Below, piece by piece: positions 49,796 through 63,110 of a stretch of 64,000 bases of DNA. The notes under the pieces were generated by a model. The model did not search any database, was not told the origin of the DNA, and was given only the letters and a program-made list of their open reading frames with translations. Each line of letters opens with the position of its first letter. The stretch's first letter is position 1. Location: NCBI GenBank assembly GCA_034509425.1, contig JAVTVJ010000117.1, positions 1,178,001 to 1,242,000 of the forward strand. The letters are read 5' to 3'. Source of the stretch: Eopsaltria australis. Lineage: Eukaryota > Chordata > Aves > Passeriformes > Petroicidae. The position numbers were made by a program, and so were the translations under genes.

Positions 49796-52700
49796 CTTTT
49801 GGGAAACATCTGAAACCAAACAGAACTCTCGAGCAGAAACCTGTTTGCTGCAGTAGAGGCTGGCTGTAAATTTTTATAAGCTCTGGTCTGAACAGAAATG
49901 GCACATCCTAAATCCTTCTATTAGTAAAGGGATATGAAAAAGGACCACCAGATAGGAGGCTGATAACTTTCTTTGGTTCTGTACCGAGACCATTGAGACT
50001 GGGAAACTGAGGGCTCCCAGTCTGGGTAGAAAACTTATGCCTGAAAAGAGGAAGTGTTTTTGAGCAGAAGCTGGGGACCTGTAAAGAAGGAGGTGAAGAT
50101 CCTGACTGGAGAAAAGACCCTGAGAGTGGAGGGAGGCCTTGGAGGTGGGACAGATTCATGAGGCCGAGCTCAGGGGACACTCAGGGACCTCACCAGTACC
50201 AGTACCCAAGGGCTGTTCATGTGAGCACCAGCTCAGGGCAGACTGACATGACTTCTTCCCAATATCCCAGGCCAACAGCAACCTCCCTGCAGGGAAGGGA
50301 AGATGAGTCCTGATGAATGCAAACATCACTGTGTGGCAAAGTGCATGTGTGAGTCTGAGATAGTGAAGTAAAATAAAAATTCCTGTCTCCTTTGTTCCTA
50401 AATAGACTCCAGCAACAAGAGACACTGCAAGTCATGGTACACTTTGTCTTACCCTTACTCCCTCAAGCTTTATATATCCACCCCTAAAAATGTTAATATG
50501 GCTTTATATTTGGGGTTGTTTCAATATGAATTAATAGCCCAAAGAAGTTTCCCAAAGAAGTGGACATATTAGATAAAGTGCAAGGCATGTGTAAGATACT
50601 CATTCCAAACATTGCCATGATGATTCTTCTTATTATCCCTCATTGTCTGCTCTAAAAAGATCTTTTAATCCATCTCAGGCAGATCTGGACTCCCATGGGA
50701 TGTCAGTGACACTCTCTGTGTGTGCTTGCCTGGGGTACAAGGCTTAAGCCTGCAGGGAACATGTCTAGGATCTAACCTGACAGCTCCATGTCATAAATAA
50801 TGGACTGATCTGAATGACAGATGCTGGCACAGCTTAATCTCTTTGGGAAAAGGTATTCCCTGCACTGCTAAGGATAGCATGCAAACCCCTGCAATTCTGA
50901 GTGGGAAACACTGAAACCTCACATTCTTATTCTTGTCTCAGCTTTGAAAAATATCCTTTCCACATTACTTAAGTTTTAGGGCCCTTGTTTTTTATTCTCT
51001 TCCCCTTGCAGTCTGACTGGCACACAAGTGCAGGATTGCTTTGCACCCAAGGAAGAGCACAGCACTGTAATGTTATTGTTCTCCAGACCTGTCCAACAGT
51101 ATTTTGGTACTGAGGGTAAGGCATCCCATAGGACAGAGACAAAGATAGCTGCATCTTTATCAGTGATTACAGTCAGCCAGGACCCTCGATTTGAGGTGCA
51201 GGTTTTTTCTGCTTGTGATCCTTTTATTATACTTGAATATATTAAAGCATTTTGGGTTTTTTCTTTGTTATTTATTGACAAAGCAAAGTATTTAGCTTAA
51301 CTTTCTGAGGCATGACACATTTTTTTTTCTTCATTATTGGGCTTTGTGGCTAGCAGCTCTGAATTTTTGAAATGATGGTAAATGCTGCATCCTCTATTGC
51401 TCCCTCAGCAAAAAGCCTCATGTGCAACCTGCTGCATGGCTGTAAGTGGCTTAAGCTAAAGTCATTATACCAAAGTCTACAGTGTGCTCATAAACCTGAA
51501 CCATGAAATATTTGCCAACTATAAATAGAAGACTGTCAACCAGATAAAAGCAATCTTTTCTGAAAACATTTTCTGGTGCTCACGGACAACTTCCAGAGTC
51601 ATTATATAAAAAATGGATAGAAACTACTGCTGCTAACCCGAAGGATTTAAGCTTCTTCAATAACTTGCACACGATTTTACTGACTTGGCTCTTTTTTGTT
51701 GTTGTTCTAGAGATGTTGATAAAAAGTCAGCAGCCAGAAAAATCTATATAAAATGAGATGCTGCTGTGGGCCAGCATACTGAATCTAGTGTACCTGGAGA
51801 CTGCTTTGATGGGCGAGTGAACAGCAGCTAAATCAAGCAGCCTGTGTTATGTCATTGCCTCGTCTTCCTCTGAACCTAATTCAGCACATCACTCCTCTCC
51901 CTTAGTAAAGACAAGCATCCTGTGGCCCTTGCTGTGCTGGACTTGTTTTTCACCAGGTTACCTGATGACTTTTCAAGCTTTGGTCCAGTAAGCAGAGACT
52001 TAACAGCAATCCCCGCAATCTGATCTCTTCTCTCCACTTGCTGTTTTCTCAAATCCCTTGGCATTAGCCCAGACAGACAAGTGTGAACATGAATGCTCAT
52101 TGACCATAGTCTTGTACTAAGTTGATTTTAATTTCTGGAGGCAAGGGTGTGTTTTTCTGTTCAGTTATTGAAGCAGATAAATAATGGCCCAGAGTACTTA
52201 TTGTGGTGATAATTCGCCATAAAGACAGCAAACAAATACGTCTGTATGCAATTTATTTTCCACATGTGAATGACTGAATTAAATCTGGACCGAGGAGTTT
52301 ATCAGCCTTCTGTGTCTTCCTTCTGTTCTGTTAACATGGCATGGAGAAAGCATGTGACTGATGTAATCACATTTACTGAGACCTTTGACAGGTCTGAAAG
52401 CTGAGGAGGCTGCAATGTATTCATGCCCTGCATTTTCATGGTACTTTTTCATTTACAGAATTTCTCCACACAAATATGCTGTAGCTCTTGATCCCTGCTG
52501 CTATCTCTAGCATTGTTATCTGTGGGAAGTTTATGAATCCACAATATAATATATACTGAACACTGCATAAAATTCTCTTGCATCAGGGATAAAAAAAGCA
52601 GTAATACAGAGGCACAAGAACACCTGCTGTTGTGAAATCTCATTTTCATTTTGGAGACCATTTTGGAAAAGCTATTTGTGTACAAAAGTTAAGCATCCTT

Positions 52701-52804
52701 CAATACGTGCAACAGAATCCAGTCTGAAACTCCAGTGCCTGGGTTAATGTTGGTTTTGCTTTGCCTCATGGACTCAAGAAGGCAAGGAATTAAAGAAGAC
52801 CCAA

Positions 52805-52822
52805 AATAATAATAATAATAAT
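52805..52822. repeat. (AAT)n microsatellite
   Basis: Six perfect AAT units, followed by a short A run. Confidence 0.95.
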
Positions 52823-54424
52823 GAAAAAAATGCACCTGGGATTTACTCAGTAAATATCACTGAAAAGGAAGTGAGTGGGGGGGTTAAGGAGAAAGTCTGT
52901 GCTCTTCATTAATAATGAGAGATTTTATTCTGTGAGAAAGATCAATCTTGACCATACAAAGTAGCCAGTACCACAGACTGGATTCTAGAATTACATACCT
53001 CACTGCATGAGTGGAACTCAGCTTCTTAGAGACCTGGATGCTGCCCTCAAAAAACTCCTTCCTAAAAACCAGTCCTTTCCCCTCCGTGTTCATCATCATA
53101 CCTAGTTCTGATCATGGCCTAAAACACTGTATGTGCAGCTTTGCAGCACTCCCTGAGTGCAGTTCCCACTATAGGGGCTTCATCCAATTGTTTATGGATT
53201 GATATTGTGTAGATATTTTATAGTGCTCCAATATAGTGATGGTCCTGCAAAGCTCAGGGCATAAAGCTTTAATGGAAACTGGAAATACCATTCCAACTCT
53301 GTCTTTTAAAAAGGCAGAAATAATGCTGGAATGCTCTGTGCAGGTATCTAGAGATGTATACTGAAATTCAGGGATAAAATGAACATAGAAAGAATTAAAT
53401 CAATGTCCTTCCCATCCATGATTCATCCACTTCCTATATGGCCAGTACAGCTCACCAGTGAACAGGGCAGAAAAGATTCATTTCTGTGCTGCAGACTCTG
53501 TGTGGGTTTTTGATGGGATTCCTGTAGAGGTGATTTCATGTGAAAATTATAACTGATTCCCAAGTGATACAAACTACAGAGGAAACAAAGTCAGAATGCT
53601 AACCCCCAGGGCAGGCAGATTTCTACCTGTTGAAAACAGGAGTGTATGGACTTGTGATGTCAAGATTCTCCATGTTGAGTGCCAGTTTCTTACTTCCTAA
53701 GAGTCCCTGGAGCAAGAAATCAAGGCTCTGAATTCTGACTGTGTATCAAAGAAATTATTCAGGGAACAATCTGGAAAAGGCAGCAGTATTACTTATCTGC
53801 CTCGTACGTTTCTTGAAAATAGAGTAGAATATCAAACATTTCCTTTCTAAATCTCAAAGTAAAGGTCAAGTGCACTAAATTGCTGCAGTTGTACAGAAGC
53901 AAGTGGAACAAAAGCAGACTTCACTATAGATCAAAGTTGCACTTTCATACTCAGTGACTTTGCATCTTTCCCTTTTAGTACTGCGGTGTCCTTTATCCCA
54001 CAGAGACTTGTAATTCTGCCCCAAACATGTTTAGTTTTAATTAACATATTAGCTCAAAATTAATTTATTTTAATTGAAAAACAAGCACTATTTTTAGAGC
54101 AAAGAAAAACTGCTGGTGTGGAGGGGGCTGTAAAAAAAGTGAAGGGATTCAGAATTTCTCACTGAGAGAAAAACTCTCATGTTGTTTATGTGTTTTATTT
54201 TCAAAGGCTGTGGTGAGGAGTAAAAAGGCAGCCCAGCTGATTTCCTTCTGCTGTGGGTGCAACAACATGGCCAGGTGGAAGCACCAAGAGGGAAGAAGTT
54301 TGTACCTTCCTTAGAATAACAAAACATGCCTGGAAGAGAAAAGTTTTCAAGATGATGTGAAATGGGCAGAGAAGAAACTTGGCCAGGAGGGAGCTGGGCA
54401 GGAGGTAAAAGGTGCCAGTGCAAA

Positions 54425-54748
54425 ATCAGAGAATCACAATGGTTTGAAAGGGATATTAAAGATCATCTTGTTCTAACATTCCTGCCGTGGGCAGACCTGC
54501 CATTCACTAGATCAGATTCCTCAGGGCCCCATCCAGCCTGGCTTTAAACACTTCCAGGAATGGGCCATTCACAACCTCTCTGGGCAACCTGTGCCAGGGC
54601 CTCACCACCCTCTGAGTAAAGAATTTCTCCCTAATAGCTAATCTAAACCTGCCCTCTTTCCATTTACAGCCATTGCCCCTTTTCCTATCACTATCTGCCC
54701 AGATAAAAAGTCCCTCTCCCTTCTTTGTACAAGCTCCTTTGGTATCTC
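54425..54748 (-). mobile_element. CR1: CR1 LINE 3'-end fragment
   Basis: The plus strand reads AATCAGAGAATCACAATGG, GATATTAAAGATCATCTTGT, CCTCAGGGCCCCATCCAGCC, TTTAAACACTTCCAGGAATG, CTCTCTGGGCAACCTGTGCC, AAAGAATTTCTCCCTAATAG and a decayed AAGTCCCTCTCCCTTCTTTG. It is reverse-oriented CR1, about 320 bp, covering the 3' UTR and the end of ORF2. The tail repeats are degenerate. Confidence 0.94.
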
Positions 54749-55805
54749 ACAAGCAGCAGAAAGAGGGTGGATGGGAACTGACTGTTCAGAGTACCATGAA
54801 GTGAAGCCAGTGCAGATCTCAAATGGAGATGATTCTTTATGAAATGGGCTGTAGACCTAGGGAATTCCTTGCAAAGATTATGTGGATGCAGGAAGTTTTT
54901 GTGGGCTCAAAATAGACTGGACTAGAACTTGAAAGAGAGAGATCCCAGGATTATCTGTTAAGCAGACAAGCTCTGTCAGGTTCGGGGGTCTCCTGAACTG
55001 TAAATACTCAGGAACTGGGAAAGCTTTACAGGGTAGTATTTAATGCTTTTCCTTGATCTTATTTCTCCTAAAGTTACTTTGTACAGCTCTAATTAGAGGG
55101 TGAATGTGGCAGAGATGGTCCAAGATAACCCTTAATCTGAACCAGCATGGTTCTTCTTCCAGAGACAGGCAGCCAGGACCGATATGGGATAAAAAGAAAC
55201 CCCTCCAGAGGGTACCATGTGCAGTAAGTTGTGATCTCAGAAACCACTGAAAAATTACTGGGGAGACAACAAATCTCACATAAAGGATTGGATTGCCAGT
55301 ATGGAGCTGTGTTTATAAACAGATTTGAACTTGTTCCCTCCCACTCAGAGCTTTCTTGGGTTTAAAATTATTATTGCCACAGTTCCTGTTGTAATACAAG
55401 TCAGCTTTTTTTCCCTGTTGGGAATTTTGGGGGTAGGGGAGTCTCATTTTCAGGAGAATGTGTAGGCAAATCCACCTTCTCCAAGAAGCACCAGCAAGGC
55501 TGGCAATGTGCAGTGCTGCTGTCACATACAGGGCCCTCAGTGGGAATGGTTTGAGGCCATTTGCCTAAGGAGATTTTGCAAAGGGTGTCAGACACTAAGA
55601 ACCTGTCCTGCAGATAGGAGGGAATCAGTCTTTGTGGATTCCTGAATGATGCTACAGCTCAACAGCTCCAGCTCTGAAAACTTCTACTTAAATTTATGCC
55701 TGTAGCCACACTCTTTTTATTCAGGGAATTAGGTAAAAAAATCTGCAGCTTTTTCTGCGACAACAACCTCTATATTTTGCCAATATACCATACATTCTCA
55801 CAGGA

Positions 55806-55855
55806 TAACAAAACAAAACAACAACAACAACAACAACAACAACATCAACAACAAA
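55806..55855. repeat. (CAA)n microsatellite
   Basis: About 50 bases are mostly CAA units with a few interruptions (AAAACA at the start, one TCA). In one frame it reads as polyglutamine, but the surrounding ORF has no sign of being a gene. Confidence 0.95.
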
Positions 55856-56596
55856 ATACATTCATGGAAAAAAAAGGAGATTTGCAGCTACTGTTTGCAA
55901 TAACAAAAGTTACTGAAAAACATTTGGTCATTCTGAAATAAAGCACTCTTGTTATTTAAATTTATTTGGGAGGAGGCAAGGGAAGATTTTTAAACTGAAA
56001 AGCACATTTGATTTTGAAAATTAATTGCAGAATACCCTATGTGATGTTCTCTAGACAGAAAAATCATTTTAGCTTATGCTCTTTCCACCAGTCTGAAATG
56101 CAAGACATTTCCAGTGACAATCTACCTAATTCAAATAAAGTAAATGTTAGTTTTCCTGTATAATGTCAGACCATTATTATCCTTTCTCTCTGAAGGTCTG
56201 GCATGAACACAATGACATCCAGAAGAATCTATAAAGTGCTTTGAATATTAAAACAGGGCAAAGAACTGGGATCTGTACAGGGCATCTGCCTAATGGCTCT
56301 GCTGAATGAGGATGCAGAATCCTTATATACACAGACACATGGAATTGTATAACTTACTTTATTTTATAAAGTCTGATCATCAGACGTTTTCTAGGAAACA
56401 ACAACAAAATATATCCCAGTGCAGAATGTGTCAGAACTGTGCAGAACTACTCAGCCTGTACAATACAAAGAACAGAACAAAAAACTAAAGAAAAATAACA
56501 TTTCAAACAGAAAAAGTCTTGATATGCAGAGCATCAGTTTAGCATATTCCCAGCAAGCGATATCCTCTAATAAACAAAGAGACAACAGGGAACACA

Positions 56597-56640
56597 GAAC
56601 TGGAAAGAACAAGCAGGGTCATCAAGTCTAAGTCCTTGGA
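56597..56640 (-). mobile_element. Possible short, old CR1/L3-like 3' fragment
   Basis: ACAGAACTGGAAAGAACAAG followed by CAGGGTCATCAAGTCTAAGTC resembles the reverse complement of an old CR1 3' end ('aactggaaaggacct...gtcatcaagtcca'). The match is short and the sequence beyond it is not recognisable, so this is tentative. Confidence 0.35.
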
Positions 56641-57062
56641 AGAGCAGGCAGCTTTTAGAGAGTTATCAGCTCAAAAAGAGTCACCAGAGAAGCTCTGCCT
56701 CTCAGTCCCATGTTCCCTTCACAATTGTGCAAACTCAGACACCACCAAACAGAAAAGGGAATCAAGGGCATGGCCAAAGTGGTTGAATCTCACAGTTGAA
56801 AAAAGAAAAAAAAAACAAACAAAAGGAATAAGGGATAATTCAGGTTTATTAGTGCTCTAGGAGCAAATCAGTTATTCAGTCTGGGTAAGGCCTGAAAAGG
56901 TAGACCTGAAAAGGAAACTTTGCCAATAGCAACTAGACACAGAACCCTGCTGTTATCACTGTGTGGATGTTTAGAAATAGCTGAAGTGCAACAGTATTCT
57001 ATGTGTGAAAATGATGCAGGAGCAATCAGTCTGGCAGATATTTAGACCATGTGGGATAACTT

Positions 57063-57077
57063 CCCCCCCCCCCCCCC
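57063..57077. repeat. Poly-C tract (C15)
   Basis: Fifteen consecutive C on the plus strand. This is rare in an AT-rich region and could be an assembly-sensitive homopolymer. Confidence 0.95.
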
Positions 57078-57944
57078 ACTTATTCTTTCTGTGAACATAC
57101 AGACCCAATGCAAAGGAACATCCTCCTAACAGGCAGCAGTAGTGTAGAGAACAAAAAAGAATCCTCCTTTCATCTAGATCAAAAGAAGATGTCTGAGCTG
57201 ATCTGAGCTTTGTGCCAAGTGGAAGGGTGCAGATATCGTCCAGTTGACACAGCTGCCCAGGGAACACACACAGACTCATGCTGTGAGCTACTGAAGCTAC
57301 TTACTTCAGGATCAAAACTCTCACTTTCCTGCTGCCTTCTGAGAAATTTCATGCTGCTCATGCCCATTCTGAGTCTGAGAAATAGGATTAAGGGCATCCA
57401 TTTGAAAATAGGACGCAGGAAAAAAAGTAAAGGAGAACTCCCAGCTGACAGGAGAAGACCAAAATGGGTTAGGTACCTCAAGACTTGGGTCTTTTTCTCA
57501 GTGGCTGCCTTTTCCCCGAGCCATGACCAGGCTGAAGTCCTCTGCACAGCACATGTTTCTGAGCTGCATTTCCCAAACTGCAACAGGATCTGTAGCCCTC
57601 CACTCCCACTTTTGGGCCACCCAGAGCATTTCAGGACTGGCCATGACATGGAACAGACCCTACCAAATCTGTCCAGCCTGGATGTGCTTGTGCTCCACTG
57701 AGCTCTGCTGCAGCCCTGGTCCCCCACCAGCCCTGAATTTTTCCCCTGAGGTTGAAACAGCAAGTGGCTGTTGCATTAAAGATAATTTCTTGTTGGGAGA
57801 AAGGGATGGGAAATGATCCTCACCTGCCTTTGAGACTTGCACAGATTCTGGAACAAATGCACATTTCATAAGCCCTTGGAAGATAACAAGTCACAGCTTG
57901 AAATGTGAAACAGCTGCTTCATGTAGCAGCAAGGACAAGTAGCC

Positions 57945-58555
57945 CGTGTGGATTTGTCAAGAATAAATTGTGTTGAACTGATCTAATCTCCACTTTTAGC
58001 AAAGTAACAGGCCTTAGGAATAAAGGAGAAGTAGCTGTCACAAATCTTAGCCCCTTACTAAGGTTTTCAAAAGGGCTGCATGTGGCATTCTCTCAAGTGA
58101 GCCCCGGCAGCCTGGTCTCGATGAGACTGTGATCGATTGGGTGCAAAGCTGGTTTGATAACGTATCAGAAGGGTTATCAATGGTGCTTTGTCAGAGTGGA
58201 AGGATGCAGAAATGGAGTTCAGCCAGGTCTCTTCTGGGTACAGTCCTGGCATATGCTTTCATTAATGAATTAGATGATAGAAAAGAAAGTATGGTTATTA
58301 AATTTTCAGATGGCATAAAGCTCAGAGACATCGTAAGCACAGGAGGACAGGGTTTGAATTCAGAATGATTTGGAAGAATTGTATAACATGTCTGGGGTGG
58401 GAAAGGGAAAGCTGAAATTCAGCAGGGACAAGTGCAAGGCCACAAACTTCAGCTTACAAGATACACAAATACCAAAATTTGCCAATAGCAGCCCCGTAGC
58501 AAAGCGTGGAATTGCAGTAGATGACAAGGTGAATTCCTTGTTAAAAAAATGAAAC
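57945..58555 (+). mobile_element. Old CR1/L3-like LINE fragment with reverse-transcriptase remnant
   Basis: Read on the plus strand through several frame changes, the block gives LINE reverse-transcriptase motifs in order: GFVKNKLC (57948 on; counterpart of GFTKGKSC in the 5.3 kb copy), a stop, TDLISTFSKVTG, decayed FSK, DETVIDWVQSWFDN (near 58120-58160), LLGTVLAYAFINELDD (near 58230-58276), KFSDGIKL (a decayed FADDTKL near 58300), then the FSRDKCKATNF counterpart of the NKxKCKVLHL motif near 58415-58455. Stops and frameshifts show an old dead copy. It is more diverged than the 5.3 kb copy and may belong to an older CR1 or L3 lineage. Confidence 0.8.
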
Positions 58556-61500
58556 TGCCACCACACAGGAGTGAACAAACAGAGTTGTAACATTAAAGAT
58601 GTACAACAGTCCTTTGTTTGTCACTAGAAAGGCTTCAAATACCATGTCATATTCCATTTTGAATGTGTCAGCTCAGTAAAAAGGTGTGCAGCAACAGTCC
58701 AGAGGAGAAGAGGGCTACCTGAGATGTAAAAAACATGGACAGAGCAGAAGGACTTGCAGGCTCAGTGTTTATTTAACTTTAGTAAGTCTCACAAGAAGCT
58801 CTTCAACAAGCTTCCTGTATTTAAAAAGCTTGTTGCAAACGAGAGTACAATAATCTGTTTTCTAAGTCTCCAGGGAATAGGAAACAAAAACAAAGAAAAA
58901 GCAGCTTTCTTTACAATTAGAAGTTTAAGTTTGAATTTTTCAACAGTGAGACTTGCAAAGCATTTGGAAGAATTCTTTTTAAACACAGCTTTGTGCTAAT
59001 GGCCTGACCTCAGCTGGATCAATACCTTTGATGCAGGACTCAGTGCATCCTGCTGAAAGCAAGTTCTTATAAATTTCATGCACCAAATGACTGGAAGTGG
59101 GATCTCATTGGGAATCTCAGCAGCAGTGAGCTCCAGACTGGCTCAGTCTCAAGTCTGGCAAAACCCACTGAGTTTCCGTACAAAATCTCAGTGTGGGTTA
59201 TTCCATCTGGGCTTTGCTTGTGGCATCAGTCTCTCCCCCTCTTGCTGCCTGAGCTGTTCAAACAAAGTTGTTTGCATGGAAGTGAGAATAGCAACATATT
59301 ATATAGTTTCCATAGGGTAGCAGAAAAATAAAAAGCTTATTGATGACTACTGAGATCTTTAATAAACATAAGAAATCCATGGCTTGGATGTAGCTTTTAT
59401 TTAAGCACCATTGTCTCTTGGTTCATGGGCAGAACACTCTGGGGAGCCAAAACCCACTCTTTGTACGGCTTAGAGTGATCTTCATCAGATATTCTACTTA
59501 GGCTTTCATTGCAGTTTAATGTGCTGAATGATGTGGCAGTTGCCCATGATAGATTGCTTTGTTTCTCCTGTGGTACCATTGCCCAAGTGTAGGGAAACAT
59601 CTTCCATTGGATGTGTTCCTCCGGCAGTGAGGAATCATTTGCATTCAGTGATTATTAAGCCTGTCAATCCCATGGGTTCATGTCAGACCTGAGTTTCTTG
59701 CACTAACTCAGTGCTGCATCACCTGAAAATTGGCATTGCTGAAGTTGAACTCTTGAGTTCTGAGATGAGGCTGTAGAACCCAGAGGGGGACAGAAGGGCA
59801 GGTGGTGTTGGGGGCCATGCAGCCAGCAGGGACAGTGGCCTCTCTTGATGGGGATGGCATTTTCCCCAACAACAGCACATTCACAAGCTACCATACTCCA
59901 ATATCAAATCTGTTTGTCATTTATTTAGGACAGTACATACAGTGCCCTTTGCTTTCTGGCAGTCTTGAAGTCACATTTCCTTTGAAGTCTGCTAATTTGC
60001 AACATGTCCAATTGATCAACCTTAAGACTTTTCAAAGTCTTGGAAAACTGGTTGGTGCTAAAGTCCACTCAAGGTGAATTTAGGACCAGCTTTTCATTTG
60101 TCTGCTTGGAAATCTGCTGCTGACTTCAACAGTCATGAGGAGAACAGCAACTGCTTTTTCACTGTTGTTTTGACAACTAAAGGGACTCCATCACTGGCCA
60201 CAAGAGCCCTAATCATGAAACTTAGGAACCTTCAACTTTTTAAGTACTGCTTGTAGGCATTAAAAACTAAAAAGCTGAATTTTACGTAAAGGCAAATTGA
60301 GGGAAAAGTAAGTAAATGCTGGTCTCTAATCTTTTAGATTTATGGTAGCTGTAGATGGCAAACATATACTGTGAAGACAGAAGAAGCCTTTTAAAGTTTG
60401 ACTTTGCATAAAACAAGGCAAGTGTTATACTGTCATACCTTCAGGTGAGTGAGACTGTGTTGTTTTCAGATTTCAGGGGATAGAGAATCTGTCATATCCT
60501 GATGTGAACTCTCCAGCTTAAAAATATGCAGTTTATCTGTAGTCAGAACTTGTCCAGCTTGAGCTACCAGCCTGTGAAGTGTTATGTACTTGTATGTTAA
60601 ATTAAAAAGCCCTCTGCCCTTATATATAATATTTCCCTGAATTTCTATTCAGAGCAATTTCCACTCAGTGCTTTTTCATTTCATTACTGCTCTGCTGCAA
60701 GAGTTCAAAGTTTTCAAATGGAATTCCTGTGTGGTTCCAGGGGATGATGCTCTCCTAGGCCGGGCTGTTTGCAGTGCAAGATGGGGTAAAGGGAAATGCA
60801 AGCACAACTCCCATCAATAGTGAGTGACAGGTTTAACAATTCCCCCTCTCCCTCCTCCCCCTCATCCCTGAGTATGGATTATATCCATGTCTCTTCACCA
60901 GGGGCCTATATCCTAGCAGTTTGCCATTCTCTGATATTAACATTTGAAGTTTTAATGAGCACAGGCAAAGGAGGATGCTTAGCAACAATCCAGAAAGTAC
61001 AACAAATACAGGATAAGCAGTTTGAGATTAGATTTTAATGCCATCTTAATGACAACACCAGAATCTACTTATTGCTCTGCATAACTATGTCATTAACACA
61101 GATACCAGAATACTGCAAAGAATATGAACTATTGGTTTTCCACTTTGGGATTTTGGAAGCAACCAGGACAAAGGGAAAGGAAGAGGCAACAGACAGCAAG
61201 GTGTCAGGACAGAATTTTTTCTCTCTGAGTAACATATTCAATCTGCTCAAGCTTGATGGTATGGTCAGTCATTCAATATGTTTAATGTTGCCACCTTTAT
61301 ACAGCCTCTGCCTGAGCTGGCATCAGCTTCAGGAGCTACTTCACACACAGTCCCAAATCTCCTCTGAAAAAAAACCTGAATTGCAAAACACTTGAAGTTC
61401 ATTATCCTGCTCTTTCACCTCCAGTTCTCCATGCTGCCACAGAAAGAGCCAACTGAGCAAGGCACCGTGGTCCCTCTACTCCGTTCTTTCCTATGCCACA

Positions 61501-63110
61501 TGTCTTAGAAATAATCAGCTGCAGGAAAATGGAACGAACTGGTGTGATGTAATTGTGTGCCCGTTACTGTCATGCATTTATCTCTGTGTGATAGCCCACT
61601 GATATAATGAATCTGGTTACCATGACACCAGAAAGTCAGAGCTGGTTTGAAAAATTCACAGAGGTCAGGGGCAGAGCAATGTAAAAATCAGTTTCATGTT
61701 AAGCATATCTGGAGTTGTGCTTCTGTCACCCAGAAAAATTTCAGCATTGATTCAGATTGCCTTGCGCTGATCTTTGCTATAAGGAGAAGAAAATGACTGA
61801 ACAAGAGAATTAACGACCCTTGTATCAATGTCTCAAACCCGTTCTCCCTTTTTCTGTGAATGCTGTAAGAACATGCTCAGCTCCCACCAGGCCTGACTCA
61901 AGCCCTTCTTTCCATCAAAGACACAGAACTGCATCTTTCTGTGTGTTGGCCAAAGGAGAACTAGAAAACAATGGAGACAGAGGGCAAAAAAAAAGGATTT
62001 ATAAGGGAACAAGAGGCTTTTGATGAAGAAGTAATGGAACACAAATGTCAGAGGGAGTAGCCACAGAGAAAACACCCACGAAGAGCAAAGTTAAGGAGAG
62101 GTGGGAGGAAAATGTTGATAATTGGGGAAGAGAGAGCAAAATGAAACAGAAAGGAGTCTCAGCAAATTTCCATAATGTAACACTGATGAAGCCTTTTATG
62201 ATTATGACAAGGATTCTCAGAATGTTCCCTTGCAGGAAGTTTGCATACTCATATTTTAATAGCTCTGAACACTTTCCCAGACTCAGTAAAAGGGGAAACT
62301 TTTTCTGCTAGTGCTGCCTGCTCTAAATCTGGGCTACCCTTGTGCATCACTGAGTTCCAAGCAGCTGTATCTCTAAGGTCTGCTCTGGATGGGCTGGCAC
62401 ATCAAGCCCAGGTCCATGCTGCCTCCAGAGAGTGTGACAGTCCTGACTGTGTACTCTGCAGAGCCAGCTGATGCTGCTCTTCAGGAGAAATACACTACAT
62501 CCAGCCAAAGAAATGGAGACATTGTTTGGACAACACCTTGTGGGACATGGATACAGGTTGTTTTTTATCCAGAGCCAGACAGAAGCCTGAGTGGATTCAA
62601 CCTGTGTGTTTGATATAAAATACCAGGGAAAATGATGAGATTATGGGCTATCTGAAACAAAGCCAAATTCACAAGCTAGTATGACCCTAAACGCTTCCAG
62701 AAATCTCAGCTTGCACTTATTTCCAGTCCAGATTCAAGCCCCAGTGTGCAAACAAAGAGTACAGATTATTGCTATTTACATACCAATTGTTTACCTGACT
62801 CTGTGCTTTCAGACTTGCTCGTTTTCTCAGACTGGATGTTTGTCTGCAACATTTCCTGAGATAAGTCTATGCAACTATAAATAAGAAAAAAGATTACAGT
62901 TTCCCTGGACGAGTTTTTGAAAGATGTACACCACCATTCAATACTAGTCTAAAAAAAAGAAGACTGCCAGAGAAATCACCTTACAGCAGAGAGGAAGCTT
63001 TTGAGCTCCACACAGTGATGTGTTTCTGTCTGAAACATATTTTGCTTATGCAGATGATTTGCACAGGATAAATCCATCACAGTCACTTCAAGAGGACTGA
63101 CACCAGTGGT
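58556..63110. other. Sequence downstream of the LRR gene
   Basis: This is the 3' flank of the minus-strand LRR gene, so its 3' UTR should lie just below 63111. I see no clear AATAAA signal on the minus strand between about 62500 and 63110. No other exon or repeat was recognised. Confidence 0.5.

Larger units (their letters stand above)
44353..54424. other. Unassigned intergenic sequence with possible regulatory blocks
   Basis: About 10 kb with only a possible CR1 tip and low-complexity tracts. The 159-codon open stretch at 47325-47804 has no recognised motif. 46120-46260 and 52180-52310 look like candidate conserved noncoding elements. Confidence 0.55.
54749..57944. other. Unassigned intergenic sequence with low-complexity tracts
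   Basis: Contains the CAA repeat, the C15 tract and overlapping opposite-strand open stretches at 57179-57763 (194 codons, minus) and 57210-57701 (163 codons, plus). Neither resembles a known protein. Confidence 0.55.

Noticed and set aside
55696..55941. Polyglutamine-containing ORF
   Set aside because: The glutamines come only from the CAA microsatellite and the flanks are not protein-like.
57179..57763. Overlapping long open frames on both strands (194 and 163 codons)
   Set aside because: Neither resembles a known protein. Mutual overlap on opposite strands points to base composition rather than coding.
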